DNA of 13,269 bases from an uncultured Collinsella sp. (lineage in GTDB: Bacteria; Actinomycetota; Coriobacteriia; Coriobacteriales; Coriobacteriaceae): NCBI GenBank assembly GCA_900551635.1, contig URWQ01000019.1, positions 1-13,269 on the forward strand, read 5' to 3'. The position numbers were made by a program, and so were the translations under genes. Shown piece by piece: positions 1 to 6,856 of the stretch. The notes below the pieces were generated by a model. That model saw nothing but the letters and a program-made list of their open reading frames with translations. It had not been told where the DNA came from and did not search any database. Numbering within the stretch: position 1 is the first letter of the stretch; each line of letters starts with the position of its first letter.

Positions 1-7
1 TCGCTTG

Positions 8-20
8 CAAAGTTACTTTG
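8..20. repeat. Short perfect inverted repeat
   Basis: CAAAGT and ACTTTG flank a single central T, giving a 13-base palindrome. It lies beyond the 3' end of the minus-strand gene at 155-568, close to the window edge. A sequence of this size could be a protein-binding site or chance; nothing around it identifies a role. Confidence 0.3.
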
Positions 21-69
21 GACTTGAAGTGGCACAATGTGGTCCGAATGGGGAAAGTGTATAAGACAA

Positions 70-110
70 CAATGCACCATACTGCTGGTATTCAGCGGTA
101 TGGCGCATTG
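70..110. other. Long near-perfect hairpin (18-bp stem, 5-nt loop)
   Basis: Positions 70-87 pair with 93-110 around the loop GTATT (88-92). Of 18 pairs, 16 are Watson-Crick, one is T-G (83/97) and one is an A-C mismatch (76/104). It lies 44 bases downstream of the stop codon of the minus-strand gene at 155-568, where a terminator would be expected. However, the base run following it on the minus strand is not T-rich, so a factor-independent terminator is not clear. A recombination or processing site of a mobile element is an alternative. The structure is seen directly; its role is unknown. Confidence 0.6.
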
Positions 111-154
111 CTGTAATCTTCGTATGTTATATCAAATGGGGAACTGGCGGGCTG

Positions 155-568
155 TTATGGGGTACAGTTCAGTTGCCGGGCTTTTTGGATGGCATTGTCG
201 ATGGATTTGCGGTATTCCCGGTTCTCTCTTGTCGCACCTTGCGCACACACGTCGTTGCGGTGCTTGTCGTAATATGACTTGGATATGCCGCAACGTTGCA
301 GGAAATCTTCTGCCCACTGTTTTCCACGCTCACGCGGCTTGATGGTCTGCGATACGGACAATACCATGTAGCAGATGCGCAGGTTTTCTTTCGGACGCAC
401 GTAGGCTGGCTGCACAGTTGGCTTCAGGTTCATGAAGTTCACGAAGTCCGAGCCGGAGAGATGCCTGAACTGATAATCGTTACACACCTCGTAGATGAAC
501 AGGCACAGGGCGAGGTCAACGGTGTCCATCCATACGGATGTGTCTTTGAACAGTGTTCCGTCACTCAT
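155..568 (-). CDS. Hypothetical protein, 137 aa, unrecognised
   Basis: I do not recognise this family. The start ATG (568-566) has a strong Shine-Dalgarno sequence, AAGGAGG, read from 583-577 eight bases upstream, so the gene is very likely translated. The product is soluble: no signal peptide or membrane segment is visible. The N-terminal half is rich in aromatic and acidic residues. The C-terminal half is basic, with motifs such as KPRERGKQW and SYYDKHRND that suggest a helical nucleic-acid- or protein-binding segment. The stop TAA is at 157-155. The gene lies head to tail against a truncated ABC gene, and the block boundary falls immediately upstream of its Shine-Dalgarno. It could therefore be the outermost gene of an inserted element. 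No function is assigned. Confidence 0.7.
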   Translation of the reverse strand: MSDGTLFKDTSVWMDTVDLALCLFIYEVCNDYQFRHLSGSDFVNFMNLKPTVQPAYVRPKENLRICYMVLSVSQTIKPRERGKQWAEDFLQRCGISKSYYDKHRNDVCAQGATRENREYRKSIDNAIQKARQLNCTP

Positions 569-583
569 GCGTGTCCTCCTTCA

Positions 584-591
584 TCCGTCTT
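584..591. other. Probable block junction
   Basis: To the left, the sequence is the ribosome-binding site and coding region of a minus-strand gene. To the right, from about codon 592, it is a typical interior of an ABC exporter membrane domain (MSLMMLSMIF...). The preceding codons of the ABC frame are simply the antisense of the other gene and do not continue a membrane domain. The ABC gene has therefore lost its first roughly 300 codons here. Whether this is an insertion or deletion boundary or an assembly join cannot be told from the sequence. Confidence 0.6.
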
Positions 592-1482
592 ATGTCGCTG
601 ATGATGCTTTCCATGATTTTCGTGATGTGCATTATTTCGCAGGCTTCCGCCGAACGTATCTGCCAGGTGCTGAACGAGGAAAGCACGGTTACGAATCCGG
701 CTAATCCCGTCAAGGAAGTGAAGAATGGCGATATCGATTTCGACCATGTCACCTTCCGTTATTCCGCCACTTCCGAAAAGCCGGTGCTTGACGATATTGA
801 TTTGAAGATTCGTTCCGGCATGACCATCGGCATCGTCGGCGGCACCGGTTCCGCAAAGTCCAGTCTGGTGCAGCTTGTGCCACGTTTGTATGACGTGACC
901 GCAGGTTCGCTGAAGGTCGGCGGCGTGGATGTGCGTGATTACGATTTGGAAGTATTGCGTGATCAGGTTGCCATGGTGTTGCAAAAGAACGTGCTCTTCT
1001 CCGGAACCATTGCCGAAAACCTGCGTTGGGGCAATCCAAACGCCACTGATGAAGAGATTCGCCACGCGTGCCAGCTTGCGCAGGCTGACGGCTTCATTCA
1101 GGAATTCCCCGACAAGTACGATACGTACATCGAACAGGGCGGTACCAACGTTTCCGGCGGCCAGCGCCAGCGTCTGTGCATTGCGCGTGCGTTGCTGAAA
1201 AAGCCGAAAATCCTGATCCTCGACGATTCCACATCCGCGGTCGACACCAAAACCGATCAGCTGATTCGTACCGCATTCCATCATGAGATTCCCGACACCA
1301 CGAAGATCATCATCGCCCAGCGTGTGGCCTCTGTGCAGGAATCCGACATGATTCTCGTCATGGACCACGGCCGCATCATGGCAGCCGGCACGCATGAACA
1401 ACTGCTCGAAAACTGCGACGAATACCGTTCCATCTACGAATCGCAAACCAAGAATCAGGCTCAACCTGAGGAACTGCAGTGA
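592..1482 (+). pseudogene. 5'-truncated ABC exporter half, degenerate-site NBD
   Basis: This is the C-terminal remnant, about 296 residues, of a fused membrane/ATPase ABC exporter subunit normally near 600 residues. Counting from the ATG at 592, residues 1-25 are the end of the last transmembrane helix. Next come Walker A GGTGSAKS (83-90), Q-loop LQKN (130-133), signature VSGGQ (187-191) and Walker B ILILDD (207-212). The catalytic Glu is replaced by Asp212 and the switch His by Gln243 (AQR). These replacements mark the degenerate-site partner of heterodimeric exporters of the TM287/288 or BmrCD type. It is followed by the intact partner gene with a Shine-Dalgarno overlapping its stop, so they formed an operon. 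Without its membrane domain this remnant cannot transport; the 5' part may exist elsewhere if the junction is an assembly artefact. Confidence 0.85.
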
Positions 1483-1489
1483 AAGGAGG
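1482..1489 (+). promoter_or_regulatory. Strong Shine-Dalgarno for second ABC gene
   Basis: AAAGGAGG starts on the last base of the upstream TGA stop codon and sits six bases before ATG 1496. It fixes the start of the second ABC gene over in-frame upstream codons and implies translational coupling of the pair. Confidence 0.85.
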
Positions 1490-1495
1490 CAACAG

Positions 1496-3544
1496 ATGAC
1501 TGAACAAACTTCCGCATTGAAATCCAAGGAAAACAACAACGTGGCCAGCAAACAGCCGAAGCCACCAATGCAGAAAGCCGCACCGGGCACCACCAAGCGT
1601 ATTTTCGGCTACATCTTCCAATACAAGTGGCGCGTGGCACTCGTAGTAGTGTGCATTCTTGTCGGAGCCGCAGCGCAGGCCGGATCGTCACTGTTCCTAC
1701 AGTCGCTGATCGACACCTACATTCTGTCCATGGTTGGTGCCACCAACCCTGACTGGATGCCGCTGTTGCGTGCGCTGACACTCATGGCATGCCTGTATGC
1801 AGCCGGCATTTTCTGCAGCTGGCTATGGCAGTGGATCATCGTCGCCGTGGAACAGGGCACGTTGAAGAAGATCCGCGACGACATGTTCGCTCACCAGCAG
1901 ACCTTGCCGATCCGTTACTTTGATACCACCGAACACGGTGACATCATGAGCCGTTACACCAACGACACCGACACATTGCGCCAGGCCATCAGCCAATCGT
2001 TCCCGCAAATGTTCTCGTCCGCGGTGTCCGCGCTTGCGGCGCTCGTGTCGATGCTGTGGCTGTCGGTGCCCGTCACCATTTTTGTGCTCGCATTCACCGT
2101 GATCCTGTTCGTGGTGGTGCGCAAGGTCGTTTCCCGTTCCGGACGCTACTTTGTCAAGCAGCAGATCGCCATCGGCGATGTGAACGCATTCGTGGAAGAA
2201 GCGGTCAACGGCCAGAAGGTCATCAAGGTCTTCAACCATGAGGACGCCACCCAGAAGACCTTCGACGAGAAGAACGAGGAACTGTACAAGGCCTCCGCCG
2301 AAGCGAACACCTGGGGCAACGTGACCATGCCCGTCGTAGGCAACATGGGCTACATCCTCTACATTCTGCTCTCCATCGTCGGCGGATTCATGGCGCTCTC
2401 CGGCATGGGCAACTTCGGTCTCGCCGGCGCGGGCAAGCTCACCCTCGGCGCCCTCATCTCCCTGCTCACCCTGTCGCGCTCCTTCGTCAACCCGCTCGGC
2501 CAGGTCTCCATGCAGTTCAACATGGTGATGATGGCGCTCGCCGGCGCATCCCGCATCTTCCAGCTGATGGATGAGAAGCCCGAGGACGACGGTGGCTCCG
2601 TCACACTCGTCAACGTCGAGCTCGGCGAAGACGGCCGCACCATGACCGAAGTGGACCACGAAACCGGCCATTGGGCCTGGAAGCGTGAGGAAGGCGACGA
2701 CGGCACCCGTTCCCTGAAGGCCGCGCAGTCGCTGAGCCCGAAGGCCGCGGAAGTGGCGAGGAAGGCGCGCGAGAACGCGATCACCTCGCCGGACGGGCGC
2801 CTGACCCTGCTGCAGGGCGACGTGCGTTTCACCGACGTGACCTTCGGCTACAACCCGGACAAGCCCGTGCTGCACGACATCACCTGGTTCGCCAAGCCCG
2901 GCCAGAAGGTCGCGCTCGTCGGCGCCACCGGTGCCGGCAAGACCACGGTGACCAACCTGATCAACCGCTTCTACGACATCCAGGAAGGCATGATCCTGTA
3001 TGACGGCATCTCCGTCAAGGGCATCCGCAAGCCCGACCTGCGCAAGTCGCTCGGCATCGTGCTGCAGGACGTGAACCTGTTCACCGGCACCGTGATGGAC
3101 AACATCCGCTATGGCAAGCTCGACGCCACCGACGAGGAGTGCATCGCCGCCGCTAAGCTCACCAACGCGGACAGCTTCATCCGCATGCTGCCCAACGGCT
3201 ACCAGACCGTGCTCGAAGGCGACGGCTCCGGTCTGTCCCAAGGCCAGCGCCAGCTGATCTCCATCGCACGCGCCGCAGTGGCAGACCCGCCGGCCATGAT
3301 CCTTGATGAGGCCACCTCATCCATCGACACCCGCACCGAGGAAGTGGTGCAGGCCGGCATGGACAACCTCATGAAGGGACGCACCGTGTTCGTGATCGCG
3401 CACCGCCTGTCCACCGTGCGCAACTCCGACGCGATCATCTGCCTGGACCACGGCCGGATCATCGAGCGCGGTAACCACGACGAGCTGATCGCCAAGCGCG
3501 GATATTACTACCAACTCTACACCGGAGCGTTTGAGCTGGAGTAG
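1496..3544 (+). CDS. ABC exporter half, canonical-site NBD (682 aa)
   Basis: This is a complete type IV ABC exporter subunit: six membrane helices (about residues 42-350) fused to an ATPase domain. Walker A is GATGAGKT (476-483), signature LSQGQ (580-584), Walker B MILDE (601-605) with catalytic Glu605, and switch His636. All catalytic residues are present, which pairs with the degenerate partner encoded just upstream. This matches heterodimeric multidrug or peptide exporters (TM287/288, BmrCD, LmrCD). An insert of about 75 residues (362-437), including GHWAWK, separates the membrane and ATPase domains. I recall similar inserts in Bifidobacterium, Coriobacteriia and Lachnospiraceae homologues. 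The 5' part is less GC-rich than the 3' part. The substrate cannot be predicted. The start is fixed by the AAAGGAGG six bases upstream; in-frame codons further upstream overlap the partner gene. Confidence 0.93.
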   Translation: MTEQTSALKSKENNNVASKQPKPPMQKAAPGTTKRIFGYIFQYKWRVALVVVCILVGAAAQAGSSLFLQSLIDTYILSMVGATNPDWMPLLRALTLMACLYAAGIFCSWLWQWIIVAVEQGTLKKIRDDMFAHQQTLPIRYFDTTEHGDIMSRYTNDTDTLRQAISQSFPQMFSSAVSALAALVSMLWLSVPVTIFVLAFTVILFVVVRKVVSRSGRYFVKQQIAIGDVNAFVEEAVNGQKVIKVFNHEDATQKTFDEKNEELYKASAEANTWGNVTMPVVGNMGYILYILLSIVGGFMALSGMGNFGLAGAGKLTLGALISLLTLSRSFVNPLGQVSMQFNMVMMALAGASRIFQLMDEKPEDDGGSVTLVNVELGEDGRTMTEVDHETGHWAWKREEGDDGTRSLKAAQSLSPKAAEVARKARENAITSPDGRLTLLQGDVRFTDVTFGYNPDKPVLHDITWFAKPGQKVALVGATGAGKTTVTNLINRFYDIQEGMILYDGISVKGIRKPDLRKSLGIVLQDVNLFTGTVMDNIRYGKLDATDEECIAAAKLTNADSFIRMLPNGYQTVLEGDGSGLSQGQRQLISIARAAVADPPAMILDEATSSIDTRTEEVVQAGMDNLMKGRTVFVIAHRLSTVRNSDAIICLDHGRIIERGNHDELIAKRGYYYQLYTGAFELE

Positions 3545-3670
3545 TTCGGCCCGCCGAGATGGCCGTTTTGCCGCTCGTTCGTCGGGCATGACCCTAGGTC
3601 AATGCCCTCTTCTTTCGGGGCAAATCGACTCATCTCAACGACCCAAACACAATGCGCCGTAACGTATAAA

Positions 3671-3704
3671 GCCTCCGCAGCACATAAGAGCTGCGGAGGC
3701 TTTT
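3671..3704 (+). terminator. Rho-independent terminator after ABC pair
   Basis: An 11-bp perfect GC-rich stem (3671-3681 with 3690-3700) closes an 8-base loop and is followed by TTTT (3701-3704). AAA on the other side (3668-3670) lets it also work, more weakly, for the converging diguanylate cyclase gene, whose stop codon is at 3725-3727. Confidence 0.9.
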
Positions 3705-3724
3705 GTATGCCCTCTGTTACAAGA

Positions 3725-4816
3725 TTACCGTTCCTCGCGTTGCAGCCCGGCTGCCTCGGCTGTCTTTACGCAGTTCTTGTCGATGTACATGTTCTTGTCG
3801 GCCTGGGAAAAGAGCTCGCGCATCGTAGGCAGTTCATCAAAATCGCTGGAAAGCGCATAGCCCACCGCGTAGCTGATGGGCATATCGGGATGAGTCTCGG
3901 AATACTCGTTCACGTTCGCACGAACCCGAGCGAGACAGGACTCCACGGCAGCTCGATCGGCATCCCACAGCACCGCGATAAACTCATCGCCGCCGTCGCG
4001 ACCCACGAAGCAGGTCTCGGACGACACACGCCCCAGCTGCCGGGCAAAAGAGCGGATGTATTCGTCGCCCTTCTCGTGACCAAAGCTGTTATTGACCGTA
4101 TGCAGATTGTTAAGGTCGAAAACGCACACCGCAATGGGCGCCTCCGCGGAGACAGACTGCTCCTGCCCCAAGATCTCCTCGCACTTGTTCTTGTTGGGCA
4201 GTCCCGTGGCTTCGTCGAGATAGACTTTGCTCTGCAGCTCGCGATTGAGCGCGGCAGTTCGCACCGCGCGAACAAGTTCAACCGCAAAGGTCGCCACCAA
4301 GCCCATGATGTCGATGATCACCAGGCCCTCGAGATAGTTGAGCGCCGACGCCTTCTCCTGAGAGTAGTCCTCTGCGAGTCGCGTAGCATCGTCGCAAATG
4401 CCAAAGAACTCCTCGCTCATAGAGATGATGTCGGTGTTCTCATAGCCGACTTCGCGCACGCGGATGATCTCGGTGCAAAGCTCATCAAAATAATTAGCAA
4501 GCTCGGTCATTTTTGCCTGATACTCGTCGTCGTCGAGACGGACGAGGTTGAGGTCGTCACTTCCGTAACGCAAACCGTTGATGTATGAATCCACGGCTTT
4601 GAGCAGGTCATCTTGAGGCTGGCCCGCGTCCTCGAGCTTAACGATTCGCTGCGTGGTACCGCGCACCAGACCGGCGTAGTTGACCACGCGCGCCGTGCCC
4701 TGGATATCGGAGACGAGCAGCATAACATTGATGAAGAAGAAGATGAGAACTGCCGTGAGTACCATCATGAGCAGGCGCACCGCCTGGCTGGCCTTCTTGG
4801 CGACAGAAGTATTCAC
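3725..4816 (-). CDS. Membrane-bound diguanylate cyclase (GGDEF)
   Basis: Predicted to make the second messenger c-di-GMP from two GTP. The 363-residue protein has a transmembrane helix at about 13-35, an extracytoplasmic helical region (36-162), a second helix at about 163-181, then a GGDEF domain (about 198-350). FDLNNL (233-238), FGHEKGDEY (245-253) and an intact GGDEF (275-279) indicate an active cyclase. I see no RxxD inhibitory site at the usual place upstream of GGDEF. The outer segment contains NYAGLVRGTTQR (46-57), like the PilJ-type four-helix sensor signature, so a periplasmic or surface signal may control it. The GTG start at 4816 is chosen because GGAGG (4830-4826) sits nine bases upstream; an ATG 57 bases earlier (4873) lacks this. 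It follows the pilus locus on the same strand with its own promoter-like sequence, so a link to pilus expression is plausible but inferred. Confidence 0.9.
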   Translation of the reverse strand: MNTSVAKKASQAVRLLMMVLTAVLIFFFINVMLLVSDIQGTARVVNYAGLVRGTTQRIVKLEDAGQPQDDLLKAVDSYINGLRYGSDDLNLVRLDDDEYQAKMTELANYFDELCTEIIRVREVGYENTDIISMSEEFFGICDDATRLAEDYSQEKASALNYLEGLVIIDIMGLVATFAVELVRAVRTAALNRELQSKVYLDEATGLPNKNKCEEILGQEQSVSAEAPIAVCVFDLNNLHTVNNSFGHEKGDEYIRSFARQLGRVSSETCFVGRDGGDEFIAVLWDADRAAVESCLARVRANVNEYSETHPDMPISYAVGYALSSDFDELPTMRELFSQADKNMYIDKNCVKTAEAAGLQREER

Positions 4817-4882
4817 AAGTTCACTCCTCCAAACGGTAAAAGCGCAGGTAGCGCGCAGTGTGCCGAAATTCACGCGCGGACA

Positions 4883-4911
4883 ACTCTACCATGATGGACC
4901 GAGAGCCTCAA
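4883..4911 (-). promoter_or_regulatory. Candidate promoter of the diguanylate cyclase
   Basis: On the minus strand, TTGAGG (4911-4906) and TAGAGT (4888-4883) are separated by exactly 17 bases, each matching four of six consensus positions. Transcription would start near 4876, giving a leader of about 60 bases. It lies in the 142-base gap after the sortase gene, where I see no strong terminator, so read-through from the pilus operon is possible. Confidence 0.45.
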
Positions 4912-4958
4912 ACTTGATGCAGCCTATGGGGCGCAGCTTAATCGGGATATTCAATGAG

Positions 4959-5693
4959 CTACAAGACCTCTGCTATAAGTGCTCGGCGCCCATTTGTTTT
5001 ATCGCTGCAGGTAGAAAGCGCGATGATGCGTGCATCGGGGCCAACGTCATCCATGTTCTCGTGCACCGCCGTCTGCGAGATATGCGCGAGCAGCGTCTGC
5101 ATTGAGGCCTGGTCCAGGTTTCCCGGCCCAAAGATAATGTCATCACTCGCAGCAAACGAGCACACGGCAACAATGCGCAGGCGGAACGCCCCATCCTTTG
5201 TGTAGAGCGTGCCCGTGCGGTGCAGGTCAAAGAAGCCCCTGTCTAAAAACCGATCGACATCGCCAAACATCGCGCCGTTATCCATGTGGTGCGCATAGAG
5301 CAGATTGTAGGAATCGGTCATCGCGCGACTGTTGCGCGTATCCAAAAACACCGCTCCCGAAACCGCGGACTCCCCCAACACGTTTTTGTTGAGGTATTCC
5401 TGGTTATCTTTTCCCTGAACAAAGGGATAGTCGATGTTGGTGCCATCGATGGTAACCCATCCGACCACGTCGGGATTTTTGGCCATCAGTTCCTGCAGGC
5501 GTGCGCAATCGTTGGCCCCGGTGGGTTTGTAGTGCAGCAGCTCATCGCTGATGAACCCACCGTTCATAACGTTGTTTGTGTCCCACAGCGAATAGCCCCC
5601 GTACAGCAGCATGAGCAGCACGAGAAAGCCGGCAAACCACGTAAGCACGCGGTCGCCGGCTCTCGCCAGCCGAGCCATGCGTTTAAGCTCCAT
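4959..5693 (-). CDS. Class B-type sortase, probable pilus polymerase
   Basis: A membrane-anchored cysteine transpeptidase of 244 residues that cleaves sorting signals and joins pilin subunits through lysine. An N-terminal membrane helix (about 17-36) is followed by the catalytic domain. LLYAHHMDNGAMF (131-143) carries the catalytic His (probably 135), LSTCS (226-230) the nucleophile Cys229, and Arg236 or Arg237 completes the triad. These signatures match the class B group that includes the FctA-polymerising sortase of group A Streptococcus. The gene begins 20 bases after the pilin stop; a GAGG lies 10 bases before the ATG, a modest ribosome-binding site. Its likely substrates are the VPTDV pilin and VPTGI adhesin encoded just upstream. 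No second sortase is in the window, so cell-wall anchoring would need a housekeeping enzyme elsewhere or this enzyme. Confidence 0.9.
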   Translation of the reverse strand: MELKRMARLARAGDRVLTWFAGFLVLLMLLYGGYSLWDTNNVMNGGFISDELLHYKPTGANDCARLQELMAKNPDVVGWVTIDGTNIDYPFVQGKDNQEYLNKNVLGESAVSGAVFLDTRNSRAMTDSYNLLYAHHMDNGAMFGDVDRFLDRGFFDLHRTGTLYTKDGAFRLRIVAVCSFAASDDIIFGPGNLDQASMQTLLAHISQTAVHENMDDVGPDARIIALSTCSDKTNGRRALIAEVL

Positions 5694-5713
5694 CGGCTGT
5701 AATCCTCGCTGTT

Positions 5714-6805
5714 TTAATGGCGGTTACGACGAGGACGGAAGAAGACCACGCCCATCACGGCAGCAAACGCGACGATTGCCGCATAGGGAACGACCGTCCG
5801 AATAACATCGGTGGGAACGGTAGCCTCTTTGGTGTTGGTAAAGGTCACCGTGGTGTCAGAAGTACCGATACCCTTCTCGGCAATAGAGTTACCTTCTGTC
5901 GAACTGGTGCCATCACCAATCTTGTACGACGTCTTATAACCTTCGCTATGATAATCCGCCTCAGTTACGGCGAATTTATCCTCCGATGAGAGACCGTAAA
6001 AGATGACGGATTCTCCGTTCTTAAGGCTCACGCTAATCGCAGTTCCCGACGCGGCCTTAACTTCGTTCGGGGTAGTAGTCCCGTCTTTCACAGTGGCGTA
6101 CTTATAAGTCTCCCCGTCAGCGCCTTTAATCGTGACGGTAAAGTCAAAGTCCTTATTCTTGTCACCCTGGTTGCCGGCAACGACCTTTTTGATGGTCAAC
6201 TTTTGGGTGACATATTTGTTCTCAAAGCCTGAGGTCTTGTCGCCCGATCCCGCCGCTGTGCTAAGAGTGCAGCCCTTAGCAACTAAGCCTGAGTCGCCAT
6301 TTTCTACGTAAACATCCAGGAACAGTTCCTTATACTCAACGTCGTTGAGGCCATCCAGCTCTGGCGGCGTCTGCGTAATTTTGTATCGATAGATGCCCGG
6401 AGCCGCGAACTTTGAGGTATCAAGGCTGACGCTCATTGGGGCGGTTATTGTCTTAGTAACGCCGTCGGTATTATCTTCGCTAGAAAGACCTTTGGCAGAA
6501 TAATTTACGGAAGACGGCGAAAGCGAAACGGCCCCTTCCACTCCAGCAGTAACGGGCATACCCGTGTTCGTAAGCTCGCTCGTCTCTGCCGGCGAGATCG
6601 AATACTTAAACTGCGCATTCGGCTCCACAGCATCCTTGTTCATGGTAAGCGTCGAGGTGATCGTAACCTTGTTGCCAGTTACCGGCAGATGCGGAGTAGT
6701 AGATCCCCCCTCCGCCCACGCGGGCGTGACAACTCCCACCAAAGCCAGCAGCATCGTGGCAGCCACAACTGCAAACGCCGCCAGTCGCCTCTTTCCAGTT
6801 TTCAT
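5714..6805 (-). CDS. FctA/Spy0128-like major pilin
   Basis: Predicted shaft subunit of a sortase-built pilus, 363 residues. Signal peptide 1-31, ending PAWA. Two immunoglobulin-like domains follow: D1 (about 45-198) and D2 (about 200-326). Aligned from memory to Spy0128, D2 has Lys207, Glu282 (VTEADY) and Asn324 (FTNTK), the set forming an intramolecular Lys-Asn isopeptide bond. D1 has Lys57 and Asn196, but Gln145 stands where the catalytic Glu is expected. Lys190 aligns near the Spy0128 lysine used for intersubunit linkage. The C-terminus has the sorting signal VPTDV (330-334), a hydrophobic helix, and a basic tail (RPRRNRH). The start at 6805 is chosen because AGGAAGG lies seven bases upstream and the signal peptide begins there. 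GC is about 48% (5881-6060), lower than the flanking dehydrogenase at about 67%, which suggests acquisition. Confidence 0.9.
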   Translation of the reverse strand: MKTGKRRLAAFAVVAATMLLALVGVVTPAWAEGGSTTPHLPVTGNKVTITSTLTMNKDAVEPNAQFKYSISPAETSELTNTGMPVTAGVEGAVSLSPSSVNYSAKGLSSEDNTDGVTKTITAPMSVSLDTSKFAAPGIYRYKITQTPPELDGLNDVEYKELFLDVYVENGDSGLVAKGCTLSTAAGSGDKTSGFENKYVTQKLTIKKVVAGNQGDKNKDFDFTVTIKGADGETYKYATVKDGTTTPNEVKAASGTAISVSLKNGESVIFYGLSSEDKFAVTEADYHSEGYKTSYKIGDGTSSTEGNSIAEKGIGTSDTTVTFTNTKEATVPTDVIRTVVPYAAIVAFAAVMGVVFFRPRRNRH

Positions 6806-6856
6806 GTTGTATCCTTCCTCTCGGGCACATGCCCTTAATAAAACCAATCTCCGTGC

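Noticed and set aside
565..1596. Long minus-strand open frame opposite the truncated ABC gene
   Set aside because: Antisense shadow; no recognisable domain or start signal, and the plus strand carries all ABC motifs.
1823..3241. Long minus-strand open frame opposite the second ABC gene
   Set aside because: Composition is the antisense of a GC-rich gene (runs of Val, Gly, His, Glu), no ribosome-binding site, and the plus-strand ABC motifs are unequivocal.
3602..4588. Plus-strand open frame across the terminator and the cyclase gene
   Set aside because: It reads through the terminator hairpin and is antisense to a clear GGDEF protein.
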